Shown here in pieces: positions 34,600 to 45,992 of a stretch of 64,000 nt of DNA. This DNA is from Zoroaster sp. YZ-2022 (Eukaryota > Echinodermata > Asteroidea > Forcipulatida > Zoroasteridae), in NCBI GenBank assembly GCA_029582265.1, contig CM055822.1, positions 42,384,559 to 42,448,558 of the forward strand, given 5' to 3'. The translations under genes and the position numbers were made by a program. The first letter of the stretch is position 1; each line of letters begins with the position of its first letter. The notes under the pieces were generated by a model. The model saw only the letters and a program-made list of their open reading frames with translations. It searched no databases and was not told the DNA's origin.

Positions 34600-36900
34600 T
34601 TTCCACTTTTTTACTGTTAAATTAAACTTCTGACAAATATTTTAAAGTGTTCGTTTTTCTTTCTAAAAAGAAATTATCAATGTTCCAATAAAAAACAATT
34701 GCCAGATACACACTGGTAATACATATTTGATACTTAGAAATTGTTTACAAACACCCTGAAACAATTTGTTGTTTTACGGAAATAAAGAAATAAAAATAAA
34801 AGGGAACTGTCAGTAACAAGAGTTTTCTAAGTTGACATTGTTAAGGGGCTCAAGCCTATACTTGGACATTTCATTCTATATACGGTAGGCGCCGAAAGAC
34901 ATCCAGTTTATTACTTTTGGGAAGTTTTAATTTAGTAATGTCACTGAACTGGAAGTTAAGGTGTTCAGCATAGCACATTATATGTAATTTGAATTTAATC
35001 TCCTGCTCTAAAGTAGGTACTACCGTTATATTTCATGTTCATGATAAAGTATTATTGTTTCACATATACCACTTTCAACTGACCTGATGTGACCTTTACT
35101 TCCAGTCCAAACAGGATCTTCAATTTCAACACATTATTACACAAAATGTGTATGTATTTTGAAGCCTACATTAATATTCTCATGATAACAGACGTCAGAC
35201 ATTTTCAAACATATCATTATCACAGCTAATGGCTAACTTGATTGAACCTGAAGTTGACTCGAACACCTAGTGTTTGTATTTTAAAACAATCACTAAATTA
35301 TAGTTAATTTTAATTTTACTCACGGGCTGGGTAAACTAATGTGTATCTCAGCATAATACAGACTATCGGGCACCCGGGCTAGAAAGGCTAGTGATAAAAA
35401 TAAAGGGTTTACCAGTTCGTTGTCGGCCAACGAGGGTGGGCCTTTTGGGTCAGTATCCTCATTTTGCGTGAGAATTTTACTTCTGTTAGAAAGAACTATT
35501 TTGATAATAACGATTTCGATAAAATGAAAGCATTAGCTAATTAGTTTAATATAAAATATGAAATAAATAAATAATAATAATTATAAGAAATAACCCTGAC
35601 GTAGTACAACAATATATAAAGACTGGTAATTGTGACAATTTGATTATGTATGCTCTTCCTTTTATTTAAAGTAAATGTAAGCCTATGTGTACATTAGTTT
35701 TAGAGATCAGTGGCTGGCTACCACAGTTTCTGTACAAGGCTTACCAATATCTGACTCGAGAGGGCTCACTTTTTTCTGTGATGATCTGCTTTCGTGAGAG
35801 TAGAAATTAGGCATTCATATTGTTATCACTGGGTGATCGAAACATCAGCAATTATCGATCCCTCCTTGTAACTAAGACTATCCTGAATTGTTTTACTATC
35901 ATTTTATTGAAATAAAGAATTGTTTTAAAGGGAAGGTATCCCAGTACAACATGGGTATTTGAAAGTTCATTTCAACCCACTAGTTTCCATGAAATTTGTC
36001 TTAAAATCTACCTGTGGAAATTGCATCAGTTTTGCTGATCATTAGTGTTTCGGTCTGGTCGCCTAAAGTCTATTGTTTTCGTTCGAATATTTTTCTTCTT
36101 GTTTCCGCCAAAACCCCATAGATTTAACACGTGAAAGTTGTCGATGGATGATGTCATACTTAGTATCGTCACATCAATACAAAACATGCACCATATGACA
36201 ACTCGTGCAAAAGATCGTAATGTGACTCAGTTTGTAGAACCAATTACCTCATCATTAAGTCAGTAAATATTATTTTATTAACATTTTAGTCTAATCTGCG
36301 GGATATACAGATTAGCGAGAACGGACAAGTCGACCTAAACAAATAGTGTGACCCTATGGGGTTAAACATCTCAACCCGTGAAAACTCGGACCTAAACAAA
36401 ACTCGACACAACTCGAAAATATTCTTTCATTAACATTTTAGTCTAATATAAATATTATAATGTAGTCAACAATATAAACTTCAATCTTCAGGCTACTCAA
36501 ATTTACCAACTATATGGGTAGAATGTGGTACATCCTTTCTCATCCTACACAAAACCCTTTTAACGATAGCAATACAAAATAGTGCACGTTCTGTCGTCAT
36601 TCAAATCTTGTCTTTAGTGGTTTTGAGTCAGGAAATTTCCATAGGGACTGTACACGTTGGTATGATTGTACGTGACGACTTAGTGAGTGTACATATGCTT
36701 CAGGGTTTGTACACATGGGTTGATTGTAAATGTTCTTTTTTTTCGTATGTTTCAATCTTTTGAGAATCGTTGCAACACATTTAAAGGGAAGGGCATTAAC
36801 TTGATTCGTTACATCCCTTGCATTATCCACATATAAATTGTCTCAAACGCCTAGGGACAAACAATGAAATGTGTGTACAATGATTACAGTTCATGCGTTT
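34600..36900. other. No gene or recognised transposon
   Basis: AT-rich sequence. The region 36230-36430 contains two TAACATTTTAGTCTAAT words about 150 bp apart. Nothing supports a coding gene. Confidence 0.35.
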
Positions 36901-36927
36901 TAAGTTTATTTCAATATATCGTAAATA

Positions 36928-37034
36928 CTAAACAACGAACTCAGTGTCCCAATAATTATCAATATACATGTAGCCGAAACCCCCTTGTTCGTTTTCATCG
37001 AACACTTTACAATTTTGTACTATTGTAGTAATAT
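36928..37034 (-). CDS. Possible terminal exon of an unidentified minus-strand gene, next to an assembly gap
   Basis: Seen: an acceptor-like site (TTTTAATCTGTCAG) precedes a 107-nt reading frame that would enter with two bases, encode IVQNCKVFDENEQGGFGYMY and then IDNYWDTEFVV, and stop at 36928. An AATAAA signal follows about 15 nt after the stop (around 36909-36914, minus strand), as expected of a 3' exon. The 500-N gap begins 24 nt upstream of the proposed acceptor, so the previous exon cannot be seen. I do not recognise the domain. It could instead be part of the PAN-containing gene family in this region, or chance. Confidence 0.35.
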
Positions 37035-37058
37035 CTGACAGATTAAAACCCAAAAATA

Positions 37059-37558
37059 NNNNNNNNNNNNNNNNNNNNNNNNNNNNNNNNNNNNNNNNNN
37101 NNNNNNNNNNNNNNNNNNNNNNNNNNNNNNNNNNNNNNNNNNNNNNNNNNNNNNNNNNNNNNNNNNNNNNNNNNNNNNNNNNNNNNNNNNNNNNNNNNNN
37201 NNNNNNNNNNNNNNNNNNNNNNNNNNNNNNNNNNNNNNNNNNNNNNNNNNNNNNNNNNNNNNNNNNNNNNNNNNNNNNNNNNNNNNNNNNNNNNNNNNNN
37301 NNNNNNNNNNNNNNNNNNNNNNNNNNNNNNNNNNNNNNNNNNNNNNNNNNNNNNNNNNNNNNNNNNNNNNNNNNNNNNNNNNNNNNNNNNNNNNNNNNNN
37401 NNNNNNNNNNNNNNNNNNNNNNNNNNNNNNNNNNNNNNNNNNNNNNNNNNNNNNNNNNNNNNNNNNNNNNNNNNNNNNNNNNNNNNNNNNNNNNNNNNNN
37501 NNNNNNNNNNNNNNNNNNNNNNNNNNNNNNNNNNNNNNNNNNNNNNNNNNNNNNNNNN
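37059..37558. other. Assembly gap (500 N)
   Basis: Exactly 500 undetermined bases, a conventional placeholder length, so the true size is unknown. Frames translated through it are meaningless. Confidence 0.99.
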
Positions 37559-37629
37559 TCCCAACCAAAAAGGAAAATTTTTCCCTTTGGAGGTTTGACT
37601 GGAGTCTGAAGATGGATGGTTGACCAAAT

Positions 37630-38290
37630 GGGCCCACTACCCATGTAACTGAAACTTTTACATCTCAAAATATTTTATTCTATCTATGTATGTAAGGAAA
37701 TTCAGTTTGGTATCTTTTTTCCTTCATGGTCAGACGATATTTTCAAATAATAGGTACTTTGCTTAATATACGGTCAGTGACAATTTACACTACAATATAA
37801 TGTGCTGTATGCATATGTATGCACATGTACACCATCAAATCATCTTAATTAAATGTCAGTACTATGTACTATACATGTATGTATCATGATCCAAACCCAA
37901 AAACACAAGTACACACCATTGAGGTCAGATTTAAAACAACCGATTTGGGGAGGGGCGGACCTGTGAGCACGAAGAGCAAGGCGGTCTGGGCAAGGGGGTC
38001 TGGGGGCCTGTTTAAGGGCCTTGGAAATTTGTAGATTTTTTATGCACTCCCTAATGCGATATCAGCATTTTCAGGGCCTAGTTACAAATATTATTGTATG
38101 TAGCTCATTATGCATTCAAAATAATAAATTATTTAATTAATTAATTTTATTTATTATTATTAATTTTTTTTTTGGGGGGGTAGGTAGTGAAGCAGAAATG
38201 ATACCAAACTGAATTTGTTTACATACAAAGATATGATAAAATACTTTAAGATGTAAAAGTTTCAATTACATGGTTAGTGGCCTACCTGGT
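37630..38290. repeat. Inverted repeat beside the gap (arms about 37636-37715 and 38196-38285)
   Basis: Left arm words CATGTAACTGAAACTTTTAC and AAATTCAGTTTGGTATC are answered by GATACCAAACTGAATTTG and GTAAAAGTTTCAATTACATG on the right. Identity is about 80 percent over 85-90 bp. The left arm lies close to the gap, so this may be an inverted duplication or MITE that hindered assembly. Confidence 0.65.
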
Positions 38291-38299
38291 CTACCATCC

Positions 38300-39068
38300 A
38301 TTAAAAGGAGGTGGTTTTTTGACATTTTTGACATCTTCAAACCCTAGGCAAACCTGCACCTAGATTGTACGCATAAAAAATATAAAAGCAATCTGATCAC
38401 TCGTGTGGTCACCAGAAGGGTCCAAAAATGGTAAGGACCCCTGACTTGAAAGGGAGATGTTATATACTACCTTTGACGGATTCTAGCAGACTGGGTGTCA
38501 TTCACCCTGTGTAACAATTTGCAGCAAAATATGTTCACCCAATGTTGAGATATAGGCCTCTGAAAATGCAAACAAATCACTGACGCAACTTGGAGGTAGA
38601 AAAGGGGGCGTGCCTATATTTTTCAGGGGCGCATATCTTGGAAACGACTTGGAGTAGAGAGCAAAGATTTGTTGTGTGTTCATTACTCCCATAGAGGTAT
38701 GTTGAAAAAAAATCAGCAAAATCTGAGTCGATCACTAACAACCTCTAGGGGAACAGTAGGAGTCCTCTGTTTACATCGTCGACAAACGTGTGTGTTGTGT
38801 GTGTGTGTGGGGGGGGGGGGGGTTATGCCCATACCTAGGATACCAGTTCCAATATCATGTATCAAATGTCAGATCTCATGTTCACTTTCCTGATACGTTC
38901 CTTATAATATTAAGGAAGTATTCTGTCTTAACCAAGAATGTTGTTTTAGAAAAAAATAACGGATAATTGCCTCTCTGTTTCCTCTCATTGCATAGTATTC
39001 GTTTCTATAAAAACATTTGACTTGGTTCACCATCGTTTTCACGAGTATACACAAATCACAGTTTTAGC
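38300..39068. other. No gene seen
   Basis: Contains a (GT)n/(G)12 run near 38800-38822. ORFs here are short and unsupported. Confidence 0.35.
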
Positions 39069-39071
39069 TTA

Positions 39072-39538
39072 TAGTCAGGGAATATTATCAGAAATCTGGC
39101 AAATCTGGGAACAAATTCCTTACCAAGAAATTTCTTCACCAATGTGTTTGTAAGGGTGTCCACTAATACATTTCAAAAAGTTTAAATTCAAGTCCCCTAG
39201 GGGAACCCATGACAGGGGTCAATGACCTCTGTTAAGATCAAATGTTTCTTATATTTACATTCTGGGTCACAGTATCCGACAGGAAGCATCAACATTATTC
39301 AAAGTAGGCTCATTTTAAAGCTAAGAACATATCTGACATGGTGATACCTAAACCAAATCAATCTGTTAAAAAAGTTTACAGAATTTTGAGCAAAAAACAT
39401 AATTTTTTGTCATATTTTGGGTAAAAATTGACTTTTCTGGTGTACAATTCGTCTTCTAGTTAGATACCCCTTCGTTTAATTTTTCTGAAAGTTTCCAGCA
39501 AACTGCCCCAGATATGCAGCCTTAATGTATTATAAGTG
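39072..39538 (+). repeat. Left terminal inverted repeat of the nuclease-bearing transposon
   Basis: Begins TAGTCAGGGAATATT and ends inward CCTTAATGTATTATAAGT. Internal landmarks shared with the right arm: GAAATTTCTTCACCAATGTG, AAGTCCCCTAGGGGAACCC, GTCACAGTATCCGACAGGAA, TAGATACCCCTTCGTTTAAT. Confidence 0.9.
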
Positions 39539-39846
39539 TGACAGTTATTTTTGGAATTAATATAGTTTCCTTAGTGCTGCATTTAAGTTGCATTCTCATT
39601 TAGCTGCATACTGGTGAACTGTTTGGTTTATTTGATTAATTATTTAGTATTATTTTAGATAAATCAGTAGTAGTTTTAACTTGATTGATATTCTTCATTT
39701 CGTAGATAGTTATTTAGTTTGCAAGCACTGATCATGCCAGTGCTGTGGTCAAACTTTTTCCTTTGGTGAATCTTGTTTTGTAACCTTTGAGACAGAGCCT
39801 GTGTTTCTTACACTATACATGTACATACCATAGAGCCAAAACACGG

Positions 39847-41881
39847 ATGAAGCGAGACGCTGAAGCGATTGGACATGCCCTCAAGTGGTTCGAGGAGAAC
39901 AATCCCTTCGACCACGATCGAGACAAGCATTTGCTTGTATCCTTCTCAACAGGATTCACGAGCACTACAGATGACACAGTCAACGCTGAGAGAGCGGCTG
40001 AAGTAGGGAGGGAGATGCACATAAAGCTGGACGGAAAGTCAGTGACATCTGCCATGCAGGTGAAGTTCAAGGTACAGGCCCTGTCATCGCTCAGAAAGAT
40101 TCCCAAGGTCAATGAGAAGAAGATTCAACTAAACTCACTCATCAAGTTGTTCAACCGACTGATAATTTTCTCCCAACGGCATATGACAGTCGAGACAAGC
40201 TTAAAGTATGAGCTGACTCCCTTCCCCTTGTCCTTGTTCAGCAACAAAGATCAGAAAATGAACAAGGCGAACAAGGCAGGCTTTTCCAAGACTAGCCTGA
40301 AGGAGTTGACCGATCCGCTTGACCTCACTGACCAAGCCTGCTCCAGTCTGGTGGTTGATGGCGGATGGCTTCTCTACATGGTGAAGTGGGAACAAGGTCA
40401 GACTTGGCAGGAGATTGCTGACAGTTACCTGAGCTACGTGCAGTGTCTCGGCCGTCGGTCTCAGAAGATCACTGTGGTCTTCGATGGCTATAACAGCTCG
40501 CCAAAAGATCACGACCACATCCGGCGTACCAAGAACTCCTGCTGTGATCTACAGATTCGACCGGATATGATACATTTGACACCAAAGGCAAAGTTCATGG
40601 ACAACACTCATAACAAGAGTGAGCTCATCCATCTCCTCTCTTCAACATTCCGGAAATGTCAGATCACCGTGGAGCAGTGCGACAATGATGCTGACACTTC
40701 GATTGTGAGAGCGGCACTGGCTGCTGCTACAGATGACTCTGTTGAGGTCAGTAAAATTGTGTGTAGGTATTTTACTTACATCAACTACGATTACTTTTGA
40801 TTGGTTTCTGTGTTGATAAAACAAAACAAAAAAACATTGACATTGGCACATATAAAACTAATTAACTGAGTTAAATACAAAAAGAAGAGGCAATGCTAAT
40901 TTTGTTTTAATTTGGCAAATGCAAATGTTGTGCTGCACTGGGCATCAGTAAACACATGATCGTCATTTTTGTAACGTCACTTGTATTTTGATGTGCCACA
41001 TTGTTATGAAAGTGCATTTATCCTCATAAAAGAAGAGTAGCATAGTTAAATAGCTTTTCAATGGTTAAGTTCACCGTGTTTGCAAAGTTCAAGACGCTTT
41101 GCTCATATCTTATTCTATTTTCAGGTGCGGGCGGAAGACGCGGACGTGCTAATAATGCTGGTACACCATAGCTCAAGCACCAACCATCCACTCTTCTTAA
41201 CCACATCGAAGGGCTCTTACGATGTCAGGAGGATCCGAGAAGCCTTCTGAAAGACAGAGGCGCTACCTGCTCTTTACTCACGCCTTCACCGGTTGTGATA
41301 CAGTTTCTGCAATCGGGGGTCACGGGAAAACTACTCTATTTGACAGGTTTTGTGCAGGAGACATTGATAAACATATGGACATCTTCCTTGACGTACGGGC
41401 TACTAAGGACGTGGTGATCGGGGCTGGTATTGTGATTTTCCAGCACATTTACCATGAACCAGGTATTACTTTGGGTGAAATTCGATACAACATGTTCTCG
41501 CGGAAGGCGGCGGCCGGGCTGATCAAACCAGAGACTCTACCTCCAACAGAGGGTGCAGCTGCACAGCATTCTCTCCGTGCCTATCTCCAAACCCGGGACT
41601 GATGCTGCTGCAGAGCATGTCTTTGGACCCCAGTGACTATGGATGGACAGTAGGGGTTCGTGGTTATGAACCAGTTCCAACAGTAGACCCCATGGCTCCT
41701 GGAGGAGCTGCTCCGGTTCACGACCTGCGATTGTGCTGGAGATTGCAGCAACCGGCGGTGCAACTGCAAGAAGAATGGTGTCAAGTGTATCTCAGCATGC
41801 GGAGGTTGTAAAGGCATTACATGTATGAACTGTATCCCTGATGATGTAGAGTCTGGAGAAGACTCAGACCTCGACTGCTGA
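39847..41881 (+). pseudogene. XPG/FEN-like (PIN-fold) nuclease protein with Cys-rich tail; transposon gene, frameshifted
   Basis: Exon 1 to 40746 (GAG|GTCAGT), intron to 41124 (CTATTTTCAG), exon 2 to the stop at 41881; the join is in phase. Conserved acidic blocks fit a PIN/XPG active site: VVDGGWLLYMVKW, ITVVFDGYNSSPKDHDHIRR, CDNDADTSIVRAAL, and across the join VRAEDADVLIMLVHHSS. Downstream come LLFTHAFTGCDTVSAIGGHG and a Cys-rich end (CDC, GDCSNRRCNCKKNGVKC, CGGCKGITCMNC). This order is familiar from multicopy 'uncharacterized' proteins of cnidarians, molluscs and deuterostomes. The reading frame is broken near 41240, at 41591-41595 and near 41702. An upstream exon may be missing: the frame is open 60 nt before the first ATG. 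Confidence 0.75.
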
Positions 41882-42123
41882 GGTATTTTACATTTGTGGA
41901 GCAGTATCGATTTAAACCCATACAAACATATTGGTGAAGAGATTTCTTGGTAGAGTTAGAGCATAGGTTTGAAAATTAGAGGACAAAACGAAAAGCGGAC
42001 GAACTGATGGTAACCGATTCCGGATTCCCAGTAACGGTTATTACAATTTATGTTACAATAAGGGAAAACAATAAAGGTCAGTGACCTTTCAGAATTTCAA
42101 TTTTATAAATACCAGTATGTTTT

Positions 42124-42579
42124 ACTTATAATACATTAAGGCTGCATATCTGGGGCAGTTTGCTGGAAACTTTCAGAACAATTAAACGAAGGGGTATCTA
42201 ACTAGAAGACGAATTGTAGACCAGAAAAGTAAATTTTTACCACAAAAATGACACAAAATTATGTTTTTTGCTCAAAATTGTATAAACTTTTTTAACATAT
42301 TTATTTGTTGTAGGTATCACCATGTCAGATATGTTCTTAGCTTTAAAATGAGCCTACTTTGAATAATGTTGATGCTTCCTGTCGGATACTGTGACCCAGA
42401 ATGTAAATATAAGAAACATTTGATCTTAGCAAAGGTCATTGACCCCTGTCACGGGTTCCCCTAGGGGACTTGAATTTAAACTTTTTGAAATATGTTAGTG
42501 GACACCCTTACAAACACATTGGTGAAGAAATTTCTTGGTAAGGAATTTGTTCCCAGATTTTTGCAATATTCCCTGACTA
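42124..42579 (-). repeat. Right terminal inverted repeat of the nuclease-bearing transposon
   Basis: Reverse complement of the left arm, from ACTTATAATACATTAAGG to CAATATTCCCTGACTA. The arms differ by point changes and small indels, so they have diverged since insertion, implying an old copy. Confidence 0.9.
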
Positions 42580-42816
42580 TTAAAGGCAGTGTATCACTCT
42601 ACAAAAAAGACAAGCTGTGAAAGTATTCGGCTTATTTCGTTGTGTCGGTTTTATTGGAGAAAATAGTGAAATGCATATACTGTAGAAATGAATCCCTGGC
42701 TGGTCATCTACTTCAGATTTGTAGATAATAATTGGTTTATACTCCCTTTAAAAGCTGTTTCGGATCAGCAATATATAACAATTATTAATTACATTATCAT
42801 TCGTTTTGTTTTGCAG

Positions 42817-42862
42817 CCGAGTGTCATTAAACAGCTTCAGTCATCAGTGTCTGACAAAGGAG
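42817..42862 (+). CDS. Candidate 46-nt internal exon, unidentified gene
   Basis: Seen: a strong acceptor (TTTTGTTTTGCAG) and a strong donor (GAG|GTATGT) frame 46 nt that read PSVIKQLQSSVSDKG without a stop. It lies just outside the right end of the TIR element at 39072-42579. No neighbouring exon was found, and short splice-like pairs occur by chance, so this is only a candidate. Confidence 0.25.
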
Positions 42863-43019
42863 GTATGTACATTTTAATTATTTTTGTCTTAGCAAAAATA
42901 GGCCTATATAAAACAAGACACTATCAACATTTCAGGGAGACGGACAGACAGACAGATACAAGTTTTATAGTGTCTGTTTCTATTCAAATTGCTGATATAA
43001 GCTAGGCTACATGTTTACG

Positions 43020-43800
43020 GGTATTTTTGTAACCGTGTTACCCTTAGTCAAAACGGTCGGTTACACGGTTAACCGATCGGAACAATGTTTTTGATTGCCC
43101 ATCGTGTTTTTGTAAAAATATTGCAGCAGCATCTAGACCGCGAGGCCAATGTGTAAGGCTATGCCGAGTATCTGGGTACTCGGATACCCGACCGAAACTG
43201 TCACTATCCGATTTTATTATCATTTCCAATTACCCGCAAATAACCTGTTAAAATGTCCACACAATCTGTTGGGGGCATGTACGAGTCGTTTTTAATATAG
43301 AGACGGGAAATTATTACAGTAAGTCCATATTTATTATAATAAACAAGAGGAACTTGTGTTCATATTGGTTATTTTATACATTCGGGAGTATTTATGAGTT
43401 TTTACAAAATTGTTTACGGGTAACAGGGTATCTTATGATTTCCCATTTCCAAGATTCCCCATAACCGAAAATGCACAGCCTTCTTTTCAAAAATATATTT
43501 GGTGACGTCATCGCTATTCACAGCGCCCTCTAGCGGCAGGTTTTTAAAAAGTCACTTTTTGCTATTTTGAGAAAACGTTAGACAGAATTTTACCAAATTT
43601 TGCACAATTGACACCCATATTATGAGGAAAAATGTTGTGACGTATGAATGACGTCACAGGATTGCACCGGAACTTACGGTTGGAAGAATTTAAAATTATA
43701 TGGGATGACTGAACCGGAAGTTAATGTATTCAGTGTAAGCATTATATGTTATTTTAAAATTGTATATTATGAAAACTCATATCTCCTGAAGTAACTTTTG
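43020..43800. other. No gene seen
   Basis: Includes a GCGCCCTCTAGCGGCAGG string at about 43522 that looks like part of a dispersed repeat. Otherwise featureless. Confidence 0.3.
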
Positions 43801-43844
43801 TCTTTTAACAACTTTAGGTGATGACGTCATCACATATGATGCAC

Positions 43845-44205
43845 ACTCGATGCACACTTCCACAAACGATATTTTCACAATATTTGCACCATGTTATAGA
43901 TCTTGAATTATGTGATTTTTCGTACACAGACGTGCCCCAATTCGACCTCTCCTTCCGGTCGAAACCGGAAGTTGAATATTTCAAAAAATCATATCTCATG
44001 AACCACAGAAGATATTTTCACAATCTTTGCAATATCTTAAAGATCTTTAATAATGTCACATTTCGTACACAGACACGACCCCAATTTGACCTCTCCTTCC
44101 GGTCGAAACCGGAATTTTAAGTAAACAGCCCAGTAAACAGTTCTCTCACACACAGACACGAGGCATATACAGCCTTGTCTTTACACACAGACACAAGGCA
44201 TATAA
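43845..44205 (+). repeat. Tandem duplications of ~150 bp and ~38 bp
   Basis: The first pair ends in TTCGACCTCTCCTTCCGGTC GAAACCGGAA (near 43940 and 44087), with GATATTTTCACAAT.TTTGCA and TTTTTCGTACACAGAC upstream in both. Then CACACAGACAC(G/A)AGGCATAT and A(A/G)CCTTGT are repeated at 44150 and 44185. GGTCGAAACCGG is near-palindromic. Confidence 0.75.
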
Positions 44206-44508
44206 AGCCTTGTGTTTGCGTATTTTATGCAGTTTGTAGCGTAGTCTAATTGGGTCCTTGTTAAACCTGTCGCCAAACGCCTACAGGAAAACACAACGGC
44301 AACCAGAATACTTCATTCAACAAATCTTTATTTAAATCTCAAACACGTCCGAACCTGGACAACATCAACTTCAGAACTGCCTCATACAACATGTACATGT
44401 CATTTCTTACACAAGCGAAAAACGGCGCGAACCTAACCTAACTGGCCTCCTGCCAGCGCACCTTGCGTTAACCTAGTTTCATGTAGAATCACTGAAACAT
44501 TGTATTAC

Positions 44509-44510
<2 letters not shown>
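44206..44510. other. No gene recognised
   Basis: Sequence before the TA tract; moderately GC-richer, no ORF or repeat match within the window. Confidence 0.3.
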
Positions 44511-44511
<1 letters not shown>

Positions 44512-44545
<34 letters not shown>

Positions 44546-44621
44546 TTGTAGTAAAACTAGTGGAACGCTGGTAGTTGTAACTCCGAGTTTCACGCGTTAT
44601 GCGATCATCAGACAACTCCGT

Positions 44622-44665
<44 letters not shown>
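44512..44665. repeat. TA microsatellites flanking a 79-bp island
   Basis: (TA)n at 44512-44544 and 44624-44665. The tract continues as (TA)n on the far side of both inserted transposons (45994-46041 and 47815-47838), so one long TA repeat probably received both. Confidence 0.9.
44573..44617 (-). ncRNA. Hammerhead-ribozyme-like motif, Penelope-like element remnant
   Basis: On the minus strand: AGTTGT, then CTGATGA, then TCGCATAACGCGT, then GAAA, then CTCGGAGTT, then ACAACT. AGTTGT and ACAACT pair as stem I. CGC/GCG can form stem II, but with a T-T opposition where the core normally has a pair. ACT/AGT around CGG gives a minimal three-pair stem III followed by T at the cleavage position. Short stem III is characteristic of hammerheads described in Penelope-like retroelements. 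The stem II defect suggests a weak or dead ribozyme. Confidence 0.45.
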
Positions 44666-44666
<1 letters not shown>

Positions 44667-45992
44667 TAGTCAAACAAAGAAACGCAAATGTTTTTAAAGT
44701 GGTATATTTCTGCACACTTGGTAGAAATTGGTTTACTTTAGCAATGCGCATACTAAGGAAAGTGACTTGCTTCATTTCCACACCTGTTTGCATTGGCCAT
44801 GGTTGATTGCACATCGTCAAGGACAAAAAGGTCATTTGGCATGGGCAGTGCAGGACCAGATTACGTAACTGGAAATTTAGCTGTATGACTATCCAAAATC
44901 GTGGAGGGGGTCTCGGGCGTATAGAAAACCAAATTCATTATGCAGTTAGGCCGTCAGCAGCAATGCCACGACTCTCTGTTCTAGAGCGCGGCCGCGCTGT
45001 CGGTATGCTGGAAGCGGGTATGAGACCCAGGGCTGTCGCACGTGCTCTTAACGTGCATGAATCCACTATCGCCATATTGTGCTCCTCCACCTCCGAGATC
45101 GGCGCCGGGATGCTGGTCAAACTGCAAGAGAGACCCCTGGCAGGCACAACAGACGCATCAGCGACCAGACTGTGCGGAACAGACTGCGTGCTGCTGGTCT
45201 GCGAAGCAGGCGCCCGTTTAGAGGTCTCCAGTTGACTGCACAACGGCGGGAGCGCCGTCGTCAGTGGTGCATGCAGCATCGGCAGTGGACTCAAAGGATG
45301 TGGAGCCAGGTGTTGTTTACGGACGAGTCCCGGTTTCGCATATCCCACAATGATGGCCGTGTTAGGGTCTACAGGAGGCGTGGGGAGCGCTATGCTGACT
45401 GCAATGTCGTAGAGCAGGACAGATGGGGCGGTCCTAGTGTCATGGTGTGGGCCGGCATTGCCGCCAACAGCCGCACCAATCTGATTGAGATTCAGGGCAA
45501 TCTGAATGAGCAGCGCTACCGAGATGAGGTCCTGGCAGCAGAGGTTGTGCCTTTCTTGCGCCAGCATCCCAATATCCAACTGCTACAGCAGAATAATGCA
45601 CGCCCGCATGTTGCCAGAATTGTGACTGATTATCTGCGACAGCAAAATGTGGAAACCCTTCCATGGCCTGCCTTTAGCCCCGACATGTCCCCAATAGAAC
45701 ACCTATGGGACGAACTTCAACGGCGGGTTCATGCCAGGCCTGTAGCGCCCCAGAACGCTCAGCAGTTGGCGGCCGCGCTTCGAGAAGAATGGCGCGCACT
45801 GCCTCTGGGGCGGATTAGGCGCACAATCCAGTCCATGCGCCGGCGCATAAACGCCTGCATCCTGGCCAGAGGTGGACACACCAGTTATTGAGTACTTACA
45901 CTTTCATGTCATCATAATTTTTCTGGGGTGCAATCAAATTTTGTTGGTATAAATTGGCTTCGAAAAAAAAATTGCGTTTCTTTGTTTGACTA

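Larger units (their letters stand above)
39072..42579 (+). mobile_element. DNA transposon with about 460-bp terminal inverted repeats and TTA target duplication, carrying an XPG/FEN-like nuclease gene
   Basis: Seen: TTA (39069-39071) | TAGTCAGGGAATATT … AATATTCCCTGACTA | TTA (42580-42582). Inverted arms extend inward for more than 450 bp on each side, with only scattered differences and small indels. Between the arms is one broken gene on the plus strand (39847-41881). A 3-bp duplication plus long inverted repeats indicates cut-and-paste insertion. Superfamily: Academ elements are described as having 3-4 bp target duplications and some encode an XPG-like nuclease, so Academ-like is my best guess. 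PIF/Harbinger also uses TWA targets, but no Harbinger transposase is seen. No DDE transposase was recognised inside, so this copy is probably non-autonomous. Confidence 0.8.

Noticed and set aside
36928..37668. Long minus-strand ORFs crossing 37059-37558
   Set aside because: They are translated through 500 N. Only the part left of the gap can be evaluated.
39072..42579. PIF/Harbinger assignment because of the TTA duplication
   Set aside because: No Harbinger-type transposase or Myb-like protein is seen. The cargo is a PIN/XPG-type nuclease, so Academ-like or an undescribed group fits better.
45079..45891. Intact Tc1 transposase starting at 45079
   Set aside because: The apparent start is a GTG inside the gene. 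The DNA-binding half lies in another frame and about 35-40 linker residues are missing.
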